A program made the position numbers and the translations under genes. This document shows, piece after piece, positions 16,368-26,380 of a stretch of 64,000 nt of DNA. This DNA is from Lachnospiraceae bacterium (GTDB lineage: Bacteria > Bacillota > Clostridia > Lachnospirales > Lachnospiraceae), in contig JAFQUB010000009.1 of assembly GCA_017408735.1 (NCBI GenBank), positions 62,001 to 126,000 on the forward strand, given 5' to 3'. The stretch's first letter is position 1. Every line of letters starts with the position of its first letter. The notes under the pieces were generated by a model, which made no database searches, was not told the origin of the DNA, and saw nothing but the letters and a program-made list of their open reading frames with translations.

Positions 16368-17078
16368 CTACTCTACCAAATATATATTAACATTTATTGG
16401 ATTAAGTACTCCTGTCTGTTGGCACAGCCATGCCCAATTATTGACCAAGGTTGTGAACAAATCATTATAGTTATTATCTTTAGCAAAGTCAAATACATCA
16501 TGGACTTTGATATTATATGTTTTTAAATTTCCATAACCACTTGTAGTATATGATATAGATACTTTATGCAATGCATAAAATAAATCTGCATTCGTCGCTT
16601 TTGTAAAAGTCATCGATGAAGAAACCGCTGAACCCGCTTTCAACTTCTTTACATAATTTTTATATAACGAAGTAGTTTTAATTTTATTTCTACATACTCC
16701 ATTACCTATAATCGTTTCTGTATATGCACTATTATTTACAGATGCTCTTACAAGTGCTGCTGCACATGGATAACCATTGTTTTCGGCAATCTGTGCTGCT
16801 GCAAGCCATGCCAACTGGATATTCCCAGTAGGAACAGTTGCACTTTTAACCATACTATTTGATGAATTCTTTACGTCTGAAATAATTTGATTTAATTCCT
16901 CATCCGACATTCCCTCTAGCATATTATTAACCTTAGCAACCTCTTGTTTACTTAATAAATCATTACTTAATTCCATATCGGCTAGTTTATATGTTTGATT
17001 TGCTGCATTTACAGGCATAGACACCGCAAATGCACATAAACTTGCCAATAACCCAATTACAGTATTTTTTAGTTTCAT
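16368..17078 (-). CDS. Secreted 236-aa protein under a LytTR-type promoter
   Basis: Signal peptide MKLKNTVIGLLASLCAFA...VNA (cleavage near residue 26), then a helical propeptide-like part containing NMLEGMSDEELNQIISDV and a C-terminal domain beginning GNIQLAWLAAAQIAENNGYPCAAALV with two Cys and many aromatic residues. The ATG at 17078 is preceded by AAAGGAG; an upstream frame extension is not supported. I do not recognise a named domain. With its promoter repeats (17156-17182) and the two-helix neighbour it resembles a secreted effector or toxin-like unit, which is inference only. Confidence 0.78.
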   Translation of the reverse strand: MKLKNTVIGLLASLCAFAVSMPVNAANQTYKLADMELSNDLLSKQEVAKVNNMLEGMSDEELNQIISDVKNSSNSMVKSATVPTGNIQLAWLAAAQIAENNGYPCAAALVRASVNNSAYTETIIGNGVCRNKIKTTSLYKNYVKKLKAGSAVSSSMTFTKATNADLFYALHKVSISYTTSGYGNLKTYNIKVHDVFDFAKDNNYNDLFTTLVNNWAWLCQQTGVLNPINVNIYLVE

Positions 17079-17122
17079 AGTTTTCTCCTTTACATTTATT
17101 ATTTTTCTTAAGGACATTTTAC

Positions 17123-17182
17123 ATTATACCACGTTTTTTTATTTATTCATTATTTTGTCCTTAAAACACTGTTTTTTTGTCC
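17123..17182 (-). promoter_or_regulatory. LytTR-type direct repeat and -10 box for the secreted 236-aa protein
   Basis: GGACA pentamers at plus-strand 17178-17182 and 17156-17160, 22 bp apart, then after 27 bp a perfect TATAAT (17123-17128) on the minus strand. Same geometry as 14299-14358. Confidence 0.72.
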
Positions 17183-17205
17183 CTCAATCATTCCCCTATA
17201 AACCC

Positions 17206-17258
17206 AAAATGTCCCCCGACAGAAACTGCTTTTCGCATTCTCCATCGGGGGACATTTT
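17206..17258 (-). terminator. Terminator after dnaJ
   Basis: Stem AAAATGTCCCCCGA/TCGGGGGACATTTT with a 25-nt loop, 26 bp after the dnaJ stop. Confidence 0.8.
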
Positions 17259-17283
17259 TAATCACATATTATATTTATCAGCC

Positions 17284-18462
17284 TTAATCCTCAAAAGCCT
17301 CTTTTACCTTATCCATAAAGCCTTTCTTCTTTGGCTTTTCTGTATTTATTGTATCTGATTTTGCTAAAGTGTTTCCAGTCACTGCATCGTACTTGCGAAG
17401 GAGGTCTTTTGCTTCTTCATTTAATTTATCCGGTACCTGTACCACTAATGTTACATAATGGTCACCACGGATATTTTTATTTCTCAGGGAAGGTACACCT
17501 TTTCCTTTCAAACGAACCTTGGTATCGGTCTGTGTTCCCGGTTTTACATCGTAAAGAACATCTCCGTCCACTGTGCTAATTCTAACTTCACCGCCCAGTG
17601 CCGCCTGTGCAAAGGAAATCGGTGCTGTGGAGAAAATATTCATATCCTGTCTTTGGAAAATTGGATGACGGGATACGATTACTTCTACCAGTAAATCTCC
17701 TCTTGGTCCGCCGTTGGTTCCCGGTTCACCTTTTTCACGGATACGGATGCTCTGTCCATTGTCGATACCAGCCGGTATAGACACCTGAATCTTTCTCTTT
17801 CTGGTAATGTATCCGCTTCCATAACAATCCGGACATTTTTCTTTGACTACTTTACCTTTACCATTACATTCCGGACAAGTCTGAACATTTCGAACCATAC
17901 CAAATAAAGACTGGGAGGTATATACCACCTGTCCTTTACCACCACACTTGGTACATGTCTGTGGTGTGGTTCCGGCTTTTGCACCTGTTCCGTTACATGT
18001 TTTACATTCATCTTTTAAATTTAATTCGATTTCTTTTTCACAGCCAAAAACAGCCTCTTCAAAGGTAACTCTTACACTTGCTCTTACATTGGCACCTTTC
18101 ATTGGACCATTGTTTGCGGACTGACGTCTTCCACCGCCAAACAAATCGCCGAAAATATCGCCAAAGATGTCGCCCATATCAGCACTGTTGAAATCGAAAC
18201 CTCCGAATCCGCCACCGCCGCCGGCGCCACCATCGAATGCAGAATGTCCAAACTGGTCATACTGTCTTCTCTTATCCGGATCACTAAGTATAGCATATGC
18301 CTCAGAAGCTTCCTTAAATTTCTTTTCTGCTTCTGCATCTCCAGGATTCATATCCGGATGATACTTTTTTGCAAGCTGACGATATGCTTTTTTAATTGTG
18401 GCATCATCCGCGCCTCTGTCAACGCCTAAGACTTCATAACAATCTCTTTTACTCTCTGCCAT
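17284..18462 (-). CDS. dnaJ: Chaperone protein DnaJ
   Basis: The 392-aa protein has a J domain (residues 5-70, HPD motif in KKYHPDMN), a Gly/Phe-rich linker, four CxxCxGxG zinc repeats ([32 protein letters not shown]) and the C-terminal substrate-binding domains. It stimulates DnaK ATPase. It is the last gene of the heat-shock operon, 83 bp downstream of dnaK, and should be controlled by HrcA/CIRCE. Confidence 0.98.
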   Translation of the reverse strand: MAESKRDCYEVLGVDRGADDATIKKAYRQLAKKYHPDMNPGDAEAEKKFKEASEAYAILSDPDKRRQYDQFGHSAFDGGAGGGGGFGGFDFNSADMGDIFGDIFGDLFGGGRRQSANNGPMKGANVRASVRVTFEEAVFGCEKEIELNLKDECKTCNGTGAKAGTTPQTCTKCGGKGQVVYTSQSLFGMVRNVQTCPECNGKGKVVKEKCPDCYGSGYITRKRKIQVSIPAGIDNGQSIRIREKGEPGTNGGPRGDLLVEVIVSRHPIFQRQDMNIFSTAPISFAQAALGGEVRISTVDGDVLYDVKPGTQTDTKVRLKGKGVPSLRNKNIRGDHYVTLVVQVPDKLNEEAKDLLRKYDAVTGNTLAKSDTINTEKPKKKGFMDKVKEAFED

Positions 18463-18488
18463 ATTTTTATCCCTTCTATACTATCACA

Positions 18489-18516
18489 TTAGGGACACAG
18501 CAATCTATGTCCCTAA
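18489..18516. repeat. Small hairpin between dnaK and dnaJ
   Basis: TTAGGGACA (18489-18497) pairs with TGTCCCTAA (18508-18516). On the minus strand it is preceded by ACG, like the ACG-bordered family, but the other border is TGTG rather than CTGT. It may modulate mRNA processing between dnaK and dnaJ. Confidence 0.5.
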
Positions 18517-18545
18517 CGTAACTACTATTTAAGTCTTCTGGTATA

Positions 18546-20435
<1,890 letters not shown>

Positions 20436-20470
20436 CTAATTCTTCTATAATATTCTTGTTTGGCTCCATA

Positions 20471-20554
20471 GTTCCGTCGACTACGGCTCGAAAACACCTC
20501 GCCTAAGCTCCGGAACGACTTTCGTACTAAGCTCGAAAACACCTCGCTAAGTAC
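20471..20554. repeat. Two tandem hairpins sharing a loop, between grpE and dnaK
   Basis: The 13-nt sequence TCGAAAACACCTC occurs twice (about 20488-20500 and 20533-20545), closed by GGC/GCC in the first and AGC/GCT in the second, with outer arms GTTCCG/CGGAAC (20471-20476, 20511-20516) and GTACT/AGTAC (20524-20528, 20550-20554). Loop conserved, stems different but paired. Confidence 0.75.
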
Positions 20555-20561
20555 TCAATGT

Positions 20562-21155
20562 CTAATTAGCAACTTTTACCATGCTATGTCTTACTACTGT
20601 TTCTTTATATAGATATCCTTTTTGGAATTCTTCTACAATTACATTTTCTCCCGCTTCTTCATCTTCCACATGCATTACTGCGTTATGGAAATCAGGATTA
20701 AATTCTTCGCCTAATGCTTCGATTGGTGCAACTCCAATTTCATTTAAGGTTGTCATCATCTGTTTGTAAACCTTATCCATTCCTTCTACGAACGGATCTG
20801 CTTTTCCTTCTTCTGTTACAGTTGCAAATCCTCTTTCGAAGTTATCTATTACCGGAAGAATTTTCTCAATAACGCTTTTTGCTCCGATTTCATACATCTG
20901 TGTTTTTTCCTTTTCTGTACGTTTACGGAAGTTATCAAATTCTGCCATCTGTCTTTTTAATCTGTCGGTAAGTTCTTCAATCTGCTCATCTTTTTTATCT
21001 TTTTTCTTTTTTCCGAATAAAGATTTCTTTTCTGTAGCTTCTTCGGCAGCTTCTTCAGAACCCTCCTCTGCTGTTTCTTCTACTTCCACAGCTTCTTCTA
21101 TGATTTCTTCTGTTTCTACTGCTTCCTCTTGAAGTTCTTTTTCATTTTCTGCCAC
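20562..21155 (-). CDS. grpE: Nucleotide exchange factor GrpE
   Basis: The 197-aa protein has a long acidic N-terminus (Glu-rich to about residue 60), a coiled-coil (KKKDKKDEQIEELTDRLKRQMAEFDNFRKRTEKE) and the C-terminal beta-domain with NPDFHNAVMHVEDEE and GYLYKETVVRHSMVKV. It releases ADP from DnaK. It follows hrcA by 17 bp in the same operon. Confidence 0.97.
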   Translation of the reverse strand: MAENEKELQEEAVETEEIIEEAVEVEETAEEGSEEAAEEATEKKSLFGKKKKDKKDEQIEELTDRLKRQMAEFDNFRKRTEKEKTQMYEIGAKSVIEKILPVIDNFERGFATVTEEGKADPFVEGMDKVYKQMMTTLNEIGVAPIEALGEEFNPDFHNAVMHVEDEEAGENVIVEEFQKGYLYKETVVRHSMVKVAN

Positions 21156-21172
21156 TAATCTTCCACCTTTCT

Positions 21173-22201
21173 CTATGTTCTCTTAAATATCTTATCAAGC
21201 TGTGCCATCAATGTTTTCATGGCACTTAACGATTTTTCATAATCCATTCGTTTTGGTCCGATAATACCTATCGTTCCCTGCATACCTTCTTCCAATTCAT
21301 AGGTTGCTGTAATAACGCTACAATCTTTCATTGCCTGCACCGGTGTTTCATTTCCGATGTATACCTGAATTCCAGTATTATTTTCATCTGCCAGTGTTTC
21401 CTGTACCAGTTCTGTAAGCGGTTTCTTTTCTTCAAAAGTATTAATTAACTCACTGGCACGTTCGCTGTCGCTTAGTTCCGGGTAACGGAAAATGTTGGTA
21501 GCACCACTGGTGTAGATTTCCAAGTCATCTTCCACCTTGATTGCTTCTGCAACAGCATCTAACACTTCGCTTACAATATTGCTGTGAATTCCTGCCTGTT
21601 CCTTTAATTTTGTAATCATTCCTAAGTTGATTTCTTCCAGACTCAGACCATTTAAATTGGTATTCAAAAGCATATTCAGTTTCAGGAGCGTTTCATTATC
21701 CAAAACTTCGCTTACATCGATAATTTTGTTCTTTACGATGTTTCCTTCCACAACCACAACTGCCACAAGCTGCTTTTCATCCACTTGGGAAAGTTGTAAG
21801 AATTTCACCTTATTTCTATGGTAGGAAGGAGCGGATACCATGGCTGCATAATTGGTATTGGTAGCTAACACCTTAACTACCTGTTTCAAAAGCAGCTCCA
21901 TCTTATCCTGGCGCTCAATCATAAGCTCCTTAATTTCAGATACTTCCCGTTCCTTGTCATCCATAATCCGGTCCACATAGAAACGATATCCTTTATCAGA
22001 AGGAATTCTTCCTGCCGATGTGTGAGGCTGTAAAATATATCCCATTTCCTCCAAATCAGACATTTCATTTCGAATGGTTGCAGAACTTAAATTCAAGTCC
22101 GTAAATTTTGAAATCGTTCTCGAACCAACCGGTTCACCGGTTTCTAAATAGTTCCGAATAATTGCTTCCAATATCTTGGTTTTTCTTTCATCCAGTTCCA
22201 T
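21173..22201 (-). CDS. hrcA: Heat-inducible transcription repressor HrcA
   Basis: A 342-aa protein. The winged-helix N-terminus (LDERKTKILEAIIRNYLETGEPVGSRTISKF) is followed by LSSATIRNEMSDLEEMGYI and PHTSAGRIPSDKGYRFYVD, all hallmarks of HrcA. The ATG at 22201 is preceded by GGAAGTGA; the frame extends further upstream but through the CIRCE element, so the longer start is rejected. HrcA binds the CIRCE at 22225-22251 and represses its own operon. Confidence 0.98.
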   Translation of the reverse strand: MELDERKTKILEAIIRNYLETGEPVGSRTISKFTDLNLSSATIRNEMSDLEEMGYILQPHTSAGRIPSDKGYRFYVDRIMDDKEREVSEIKELMIERQDKMELLLKQVVKVLATNTNYAAMVSAPSYHRNKVKFLQLSQVDEKQLVAVVVVEGNIVKNKIIDVSEVLDNETLLKLNMLLNTNLNGLSLEEINLGMITKLKEQAGIHSNIVSEVLDAVAEAIKVEDDLEIYTSGATNIFRYPELSDSERASELINTFEEKKPLTELVQETLADENNTGIQVYIGNETPVQAMKDCSVITATYELEEGMQGTIGIIGPKRMDYEKSLSAMKTLMAQLDKIFKRT

Positions 22202-22224
22202 CCATTCACTTCCTTTCTGATTTG

Positions 22225-22251
22225 TTAGCACTCGTCCATGTGGAGTGCTAA
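22225..22251 (-). promoter_or_regulatory. CIRCE operator
   Basis: TTAGCACTC, 9-bp spacer, GAGTGCTAA: a perfect match to the HrcA-binding inverted repeat, lying directly downstream of the promoter at 22265-22293 and 24 bp before the hrcA start codon. Confidence 0.98.
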
Positions 22252-22264
22252 CATCCATGTACTT

Positions 22265-22293
22265 AACATAGCACTAGGCATATAAAATGTCAA
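22265..22293 (-). promoter_or_regulatory. Sigma-A promoter of the hrcA-grpE-dnaK-dnaJ operon
   Basis: TTGACA (22288-22293), 17-bp spacer, TATGTT (22265-22270) on the minus strand, followed at once by CIRCE. Confidence 0.9.
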
Positions 22294-22360
22294 CCCTCTT
22301 TTCATTATTTTATAAAATTTATTTTCTTTTTATATTTGGTGGAGGGGATATGCTGAAGGG

Positions 22361-22441
22361 ACGGAAGGTATATAAGTGATGGCAGGAAAACCCCGAAGAA
22401 TGTTTAGGGCTTTTCCTGCCATCACTTATATACCTTCCTGT
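22361..22441 (+). repeat. ACG...CTGT hairpin element, short form (F)
   Basis: ACG (22361-22363), 27-bp perfect arms (22364-22390 with 22411-22437), 20-nt loop closed by CCC/GGG, CTGT (22438-22441). It is one of three hairpins filling the 632-bp intergenic region 22202-22833 upstream of the heat-shock promoter. Confidence 0.85.
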
Positions 22442-22502
22442 TCACTTCACTAATTTCGTTACACCAAAGATAAACAGAAACATGCATCGGAATAAGTAAG
22501 TA

Positions 22503-22537
22503 GTGGCAGCCCTCGAGTTTACGACGAGGGCTGCCAC
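22503..22537. repeat. Short GC-rich hairpin (G)
   Basis: GTGGCAGCCCTCG (22503-22515) pairs perfectly with 22525-22537 around a 9-nt loop. No ACG/CTGT borders and no T-run; not assigned to the repeat family. Confidence 0.75.
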
Positions 22538-22586
22538 CTGCTTGCTCAGTATTATATTTATTCATGTGCAGTATGATTTGTAACTT

Positions 22587-22820
22587 ATTGTGGGACTTAG
22601 GCTGCGTGGGCGGCTCCTAAAGTGAGGGATTAGATGTACTTAGTATCCCTTGCCCAAAAACAGCAATTCCCGGACAAGGATGTCCGGGAAAGTCCCACCT
22701 GAGCCACGGATGGCGAATGTGGGACGGTTGCGTACTGTTCGCCACAGCCCCCTCCAAGGGACACTTAGTACATCTTATCCCTCACGACCGGAGCCGCTCA
22801 CGCAGCCTAAGTCCCACAAT
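22587..22820. repeat. 234-bp structured element with nested stems and possible pseudoknot (E)
   Basis: Outer arms of 22 bp (22587-22608 with 22799-22820) are perfect and continue inward through GGCTCC/GGAGCC and about 25 further bp with a few mismatches. Inside, TTCCCGGAC/GTCCGGGAA (22667-22690) forms a hairpin. GTCCCAC (22692-22698) can pair with GTGGGAC (22719-22725), and TGGCGAA (22711-22717) with TTCGCCA (22738-22744); the two pairings interleave as an H-type pseudoknot. The outer arms repeat the GTGGGAC/GTCCCAC word. Borders are not ACG/CTGT, so this is a separate family. No protein-coding content is credible. Confidence 0.8.
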
Positions 22821-22833
22821 ATCCTACCAATCC

Positions 22834-23904
22834 CTACGCTCTCACATTAATCTCAATATAATCCGCCTTATTGACACCACCATCTGCCCGTACAAACACG
22901 CTCACAAATCCACGTTTCAGTCCGGTGATAGTTCCGTCTTCCGCAAAAGCAACCACGCCTTCTTTATCAGGTTCCCAGATGATTGTCTGGTTTGTGGCAT
23001 TTGCAGGTGCTAAAGCGATATTTAAAGACATGCTTTCTCCTGCTTTTAAGGTAATTCTTTTAATATTTTCTTTATTATAAGTAATATTTTCATTTGATAC
23101 TGTGATATCAGATACTAAAATTTCATCAGAGATTGATTCAAAATTCAAACCTTTTCTCATAGCATAATCATATGCATAGGAATTTACTACGCTTTTCACT
23201 GTTACGTTTGATGCACCTTCTAAAACAGCTTGTCCAAATTCTGAAACACTTCCCGGAATGGTAATGGATTCCAGACTAATACAATTTGCAAATGCTCCAC
23301 CGCCAATGGTAGTTACACTTTCCGGAATGATTACTTCATTTAAGGAAATGCAGTTTGCAAATGCTCCACTTCCGATTTTCTTTAAGTCATTCAAGGAAAA
23401 TAAATTTACAGATTTTAATGCACCACACCCCTGAAATGCATTTGCCTGAATTGTAATAACCCCATCCGGTAAAATTACTTCTTTTAAGTTTTTGCAGCCA
23501 CGAAATGTTTCTTCTGAAATTTCTGTCACAGCTGTTTTAGATAAATCAATCTTTTCCAAAGATGTACAGTTCTGAAATGCGCCCTGCTCTATTGTATTTA
23601 CTGTAGAAGGCACCACAATGCTTTTCAAAGAGACACAATTGAAAAATGCATTTTTCCCAATTACGGTAATTCCTTCCTGTAATATAATGTTTTCAAACTC
23701 AAACTGATTCTGAAAAGCTTCTTTTTTGATTTCTGTTCCATCCAGTTCATCTGCAAGAATATCGATGATTACTGTTTCTTCATTTGCTGTACTTTCTACA
23801 CTTGGCTGTACCGCATCCACATACAATGGTAATCCGTTTACTGCCACTGTTGTTGCTGTAAGAGATACTGCCATCAACCATGCATTCACTTTGTTAAATT
23901 TCAT
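22834..23904 (-). CDS. Secreted leucine-rich-repeat (BspA-like) protein with Ig-like C-terminus
   Basis: The 356-aa product has an N-terminal signal peptide (MKFNKVNAWLMAVSLTATTVAVNG), then about seven LRR_5 repeats of the form IGxxAFxxCxSLxxIxIPxxVxxI (residues about 60-250) and a bacterial Ig-like (Big_2) domain at the C-terminus (LAPANATNQTIIWEPDKEGVVAFAEDGTITGLKRG). No anchor motif or membrane helix follows, so it is probably secreted or loosely wall-bound. BspA-like proteins bind host or matrix ligands. Confidence 0.9.
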   Translation of the reverse strand: MKFNKVNAWLMAVSLTATTVAVNGLPLYVDAVQPSVESTANEETVIIDILADELDGTEIKKEAFQNQFEFENIILQEGITVIGKNAFFNCVSLKSIVVPSTVNTIEQGAFQNCTSLEKIDLSKTAVTEISEETFRGCKNLKEVILPDGVITIQANAFQGCGALKSVNLFSLNDLKKIGSGAFANCISLNEVIIPESVTTIGGGAFANCISLESITIPGSVSEFGQAVLEGASNVTVKSVVNSYAYDYAMRKGLNFESISDEILVSDITVSNENITYNKENIKRITLKAGESMSLNIALAPANATNQTIIWEPDKEGVVAFAEDGTITGLKRGFVSVFVRADGGVNKADYIEINVRA

Positions 23905-24128
23905 GAAACATTCTCTCCTTTAAAAATACCTTCGTTATAAGTTTTGCATTACTTTCCTTGCTTCATGAGTATATTATATAGTAAATGTCCACAACATTCA
24001 ATAGATTTATTACAACTTTTTTACATTTTTATAACACTTACAACTTTTATGCCTGATTTTTGGTACATTTTCATGTAACATTTATGTATGAATTGCACAA
24101 AAATGGGTAGTTAAATATGTAACATGTC

Positions 24129-24818
24129 TTATTCTAATTTTTCAAATGTAACTTTTGAGCGTTCTACCAACTGTTTCTGTAGATGCTGCGCCTGTTCTCT
24201 CTGTCTTTGGGCAATATAGGAATCCACCGTCTTATTGGATGCAAACAATTCGCAGCCGTATATGGTACTTTCATCCTCATCCTTTTCTTTGCGGACTAAT
24301 TTTCCTGTTAAATCAAAATGAACTTTTCGAATAATATCATCAAAAGTAAGTCTTACGTGTTCGCCCAAAGGCGTTTCTGATTCCCGTTTACCCACAAAGG
24401 AAAAACCGGTTGCACTGATATCTTTTACATTCACCTTCATAATACCGGTATGCTCTCCTACTTGAGCCTGTCCGTCTTCTCCCACAAAAATACGAAAACA
24501 TTCCCGGCGGTTCACTTCCACACCTATATTTTTGCAGGTAATCATATGATAATAATTTCCTTTATACTCCACCGCCTTGATATGACAATCGCGCCATTCA
24601 ATTGGTTTACGATTTTTTCTGGTGTAAAGTACCTTAATAATAATATCTGACCGTACAAAATTAATTATCTGTTTATTGTAACGGATAGGTTCAATAAAAA
24701 CTGCTCCCTGTACAGCGAACTTGCTTACCACATCATACCCCAGACTTCCTGTCTTTCCAATTACTTCTATATGCAGCTTCTGGTTTTCTGCCAATTCATC
24801 AAATTTCATAACCCCCAT
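24129..24818 (-). CDS. PilZ-domain (YcgR-like) c-di-GMP-binding protein
   Basis: A 229-aa protein. The N-terminal YcgR/PilZN-like beta domain (1-105) is followed by a PilZ domain beginning NRRECFRIFV, where RxxxR-type residues bind c-di-GMP, and DISATGFSFVGKRE matching the D/NxSxxG motif. The C-terminal helix is Gln/Arg rich. The start follows AAGGAG by 8 nt. In related bacteria such proteins brake flagella or control exopolysaccharide; no flagellar operon is in the window. Confidence 0.9.
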   Translation of the reverse strand: MGVMKFDELAENQKLHIEVIGKTGSLGYDVVSKFAVQGAVFIEPIRYNKQIINFVRSDIIIKVLYTRKNRKPIEWRDCHIKAVEYKGNYYHMITCKNIGVEVNRRECFRIFVGEDGQAQVGEHTGIMKVNVKDISATGFSFVGKRESETPLGEHVRLTFDDIIRKVHFDLTGKLVRKEKDEDESTIYGCELFASNKTVDSYIAQRQREQAQHLQKQLVERSKVTFEKLE

Positions 24819-24918
24819 AGTTAAAACTCCTTTTCTTTCGATAATCTATTGCTTCCATTATAACATACCTTGTAAAAGATGAAAGTATATTTTTGTTACT
24901 ATATATAACAGGCGAAAA

Positions 24919-24945
24919 CCCCAAAGTGGTGGAAGCACTTTGGGG
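24919..24945 (-). terminator. Terminator after amt
   Basis: Stem CCCCAAAGTG/CACTTTGGGG with 7-nt loop and TTTT following on the minus strand, about 50 bp past the amt stop. Confidence 0.85.
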
Positions 24946-24997
24946 TCTTCTATATGTCCTAAACTATAAGGGGATAATAGATAAACGCTTATGTACC

Positions 24998-26251
24998 TTA
25001 CTTGTAGTTGGCCTTCTGGAAGTCTGGATAAGAAGATTCCAGACCATGTTCTGTAGGGTCGAGACCCTGAAGTTCTTCTTCTTTAGAAGCGCGAAGACCG
25101 ATTACTTTATTTATAACAAAGAATACAATAGTCATTGTAACGATAGTCCATACGGCTACCACTACGATACCAAGTAACTGGGTTAATAGTAACTTAACTC
25201 CGCCACCATAGAAAAGACCGTTTGTATAATCAAATAAACCTACTGCAAATGTTCCCCAGATACCACATGCTCCATGAACTGCGACAGCACCTACAGGATC
25301 ATCCACTTTCAATACATTTTCCACAAAGAGCACAACAACACATACAATAACACCAGCTATAAGACCGATAATGAATGAACCAACAGCATCAACGTTAGAA
25401 CATCCTGCTGTAATACCAACCAGACCTGCTAACGCACCATTTAGAGACATGGATACATCCGGTTTACCATTCTTAATCCAAGTGAAAATCATAGCTGAAA
25501 CAGTACCCATTGCCGGAGCAATTGTTGTTGTTACAAAAATCTGTGCCAACTGATCAATACTTGTTGCAGCTGCACCATTGAATCCATACCATCCAAACCA
25601 TAGAATGAAACATCCGAGAGCACCTGCTAACAGGTTATGTCCAAGAATTGGTTTGCTCTTTCCATTTGCATCATACTTACCAATACGAGGTCCTAAGAAA
25701 GCGGCACCAATCAAAGCGGAAATACCGCCTACCATATGAATTGCACAAGAGCCTGCAAAATCTACAAATCCCAAATCTGTTAACCATGCAGTTCCGCCCC
25801 AGATCCAGTGAGCTTCGATTGGGTATACCACAAGGCTGATAATAAAACTATATACACAATATGCAACAAATTTAGTACGTTCTGCCATAGCACCGGAAAC
25901 AATGGTTGCTGCTGTCGCACAAAATACTAAGTTAAATACAAAACCTGACCAGTCCATTTCTGCAAAACTCCCAAAAGGATTTAAGCCATATCCAATGAAT
26001 TTATTCCCTTCGCCACATAACAAATTATATCCTAACAGGAAGAAAGCCACAGTACCTAAACAAAAATCAATTAAATTTTTCATAACAATGTTTGCTGTAT
26101 TTTTTGCTCTTGTAAATCCGGCTTCAACCATCGCAAAACCGCACTGCATGAAAAATACTAAAGCTGCTCCTATTAGAAACCACACTCCAAATACCTGAGA
26201 AGTAATGGCATCCATAATTTCCGATGCCAACTCACTTGTTAATAACATCAT
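24998..26251 (-). CDS. amt: Ammonium transporter Amt
   Basis: The 417-aa protein has eleven hydrophobic segments and the Amt signatures FFMQCGFAMVEAGFTRAKN, DFAGSCAIHMVGGISALIGA (conserved His of the pore) and VGAVAVHGACGIWGTFAVGLF (second pore His). AGGAGG precedes the start. It lies downstream of glnK, whose product would gate the channel according to nitrogen status. A large hairpin separates the two genes. Confidence 0.98.
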   Translation of the reverse strand: MMLLTSELASEIMDAITSQVFGVWFLIGAALVFFMQCGFAMVEAGFTRAKNTANIVMKNLIDFCLGTVAFFLLGYNLLCGEGNKFIGYGLNPFGSFAEMDWSGFVFNLVFCATAATIVSGAMAERTKFVAYCVYSFIISLVVYPIEAHWIWGGTAWLTDLGFVDFAGSCAIHMVGGISALIGAAFLGPRIGKYDANGKSKPILGHNLLAGALGCFILWFGWYGFNGAAATSIDQLAQIFVTTTIAPAMGTVSAMIFTWIKNGKPDVSMSLNGALAGLVGITAGCSNVDAVGSFIIGLIAGVIVCVVVLFVENVLKVDDPVGAVAVHGACGIWGTFAVGLFDYTNGLFYGGGVKLLLTQLLGIVVVAVWTIVTMTIVFFVINKVIGLRASKEEELQGLDPTEHGLESSYPDFQKANYK

Positions 26252-26279
26252 AATAACATCCTCCTTTTATCTCCGTATA

Positions 26280-26338
26280 AAAGGGGATAACACCGCATGT
26301 ACAAGTCTTGCCTATACTCTGCATGTGTTATCCCCTTT
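26280..26338 (-). terminator. Intergenic hairpin between glnK and amt
   Basis: AAAGGGGATAACA (26280-26292) pairs perfectly with 26326-26338 around a 33-nt loop; TTTTAT follows on the minus strand. It is a partial terminator or attenuator setting the amt:glnK ratio. Confidence 0.65.
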
Positions 26339-26380
26339 GATAACGGATTCTATATGTATTATGTCTACACATAATCTCTT

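Noticed and set aside
22201..22258. Upstream start for hrcA
   Set aside because: The extended frame begins within CIRCE; the ATG at 22201 fits family length and ribosome-binding site.
22650..23013. Open frames within element E
   Set aside because: Nested complementary stems and lack of a ribosome-binding site argue against coding.
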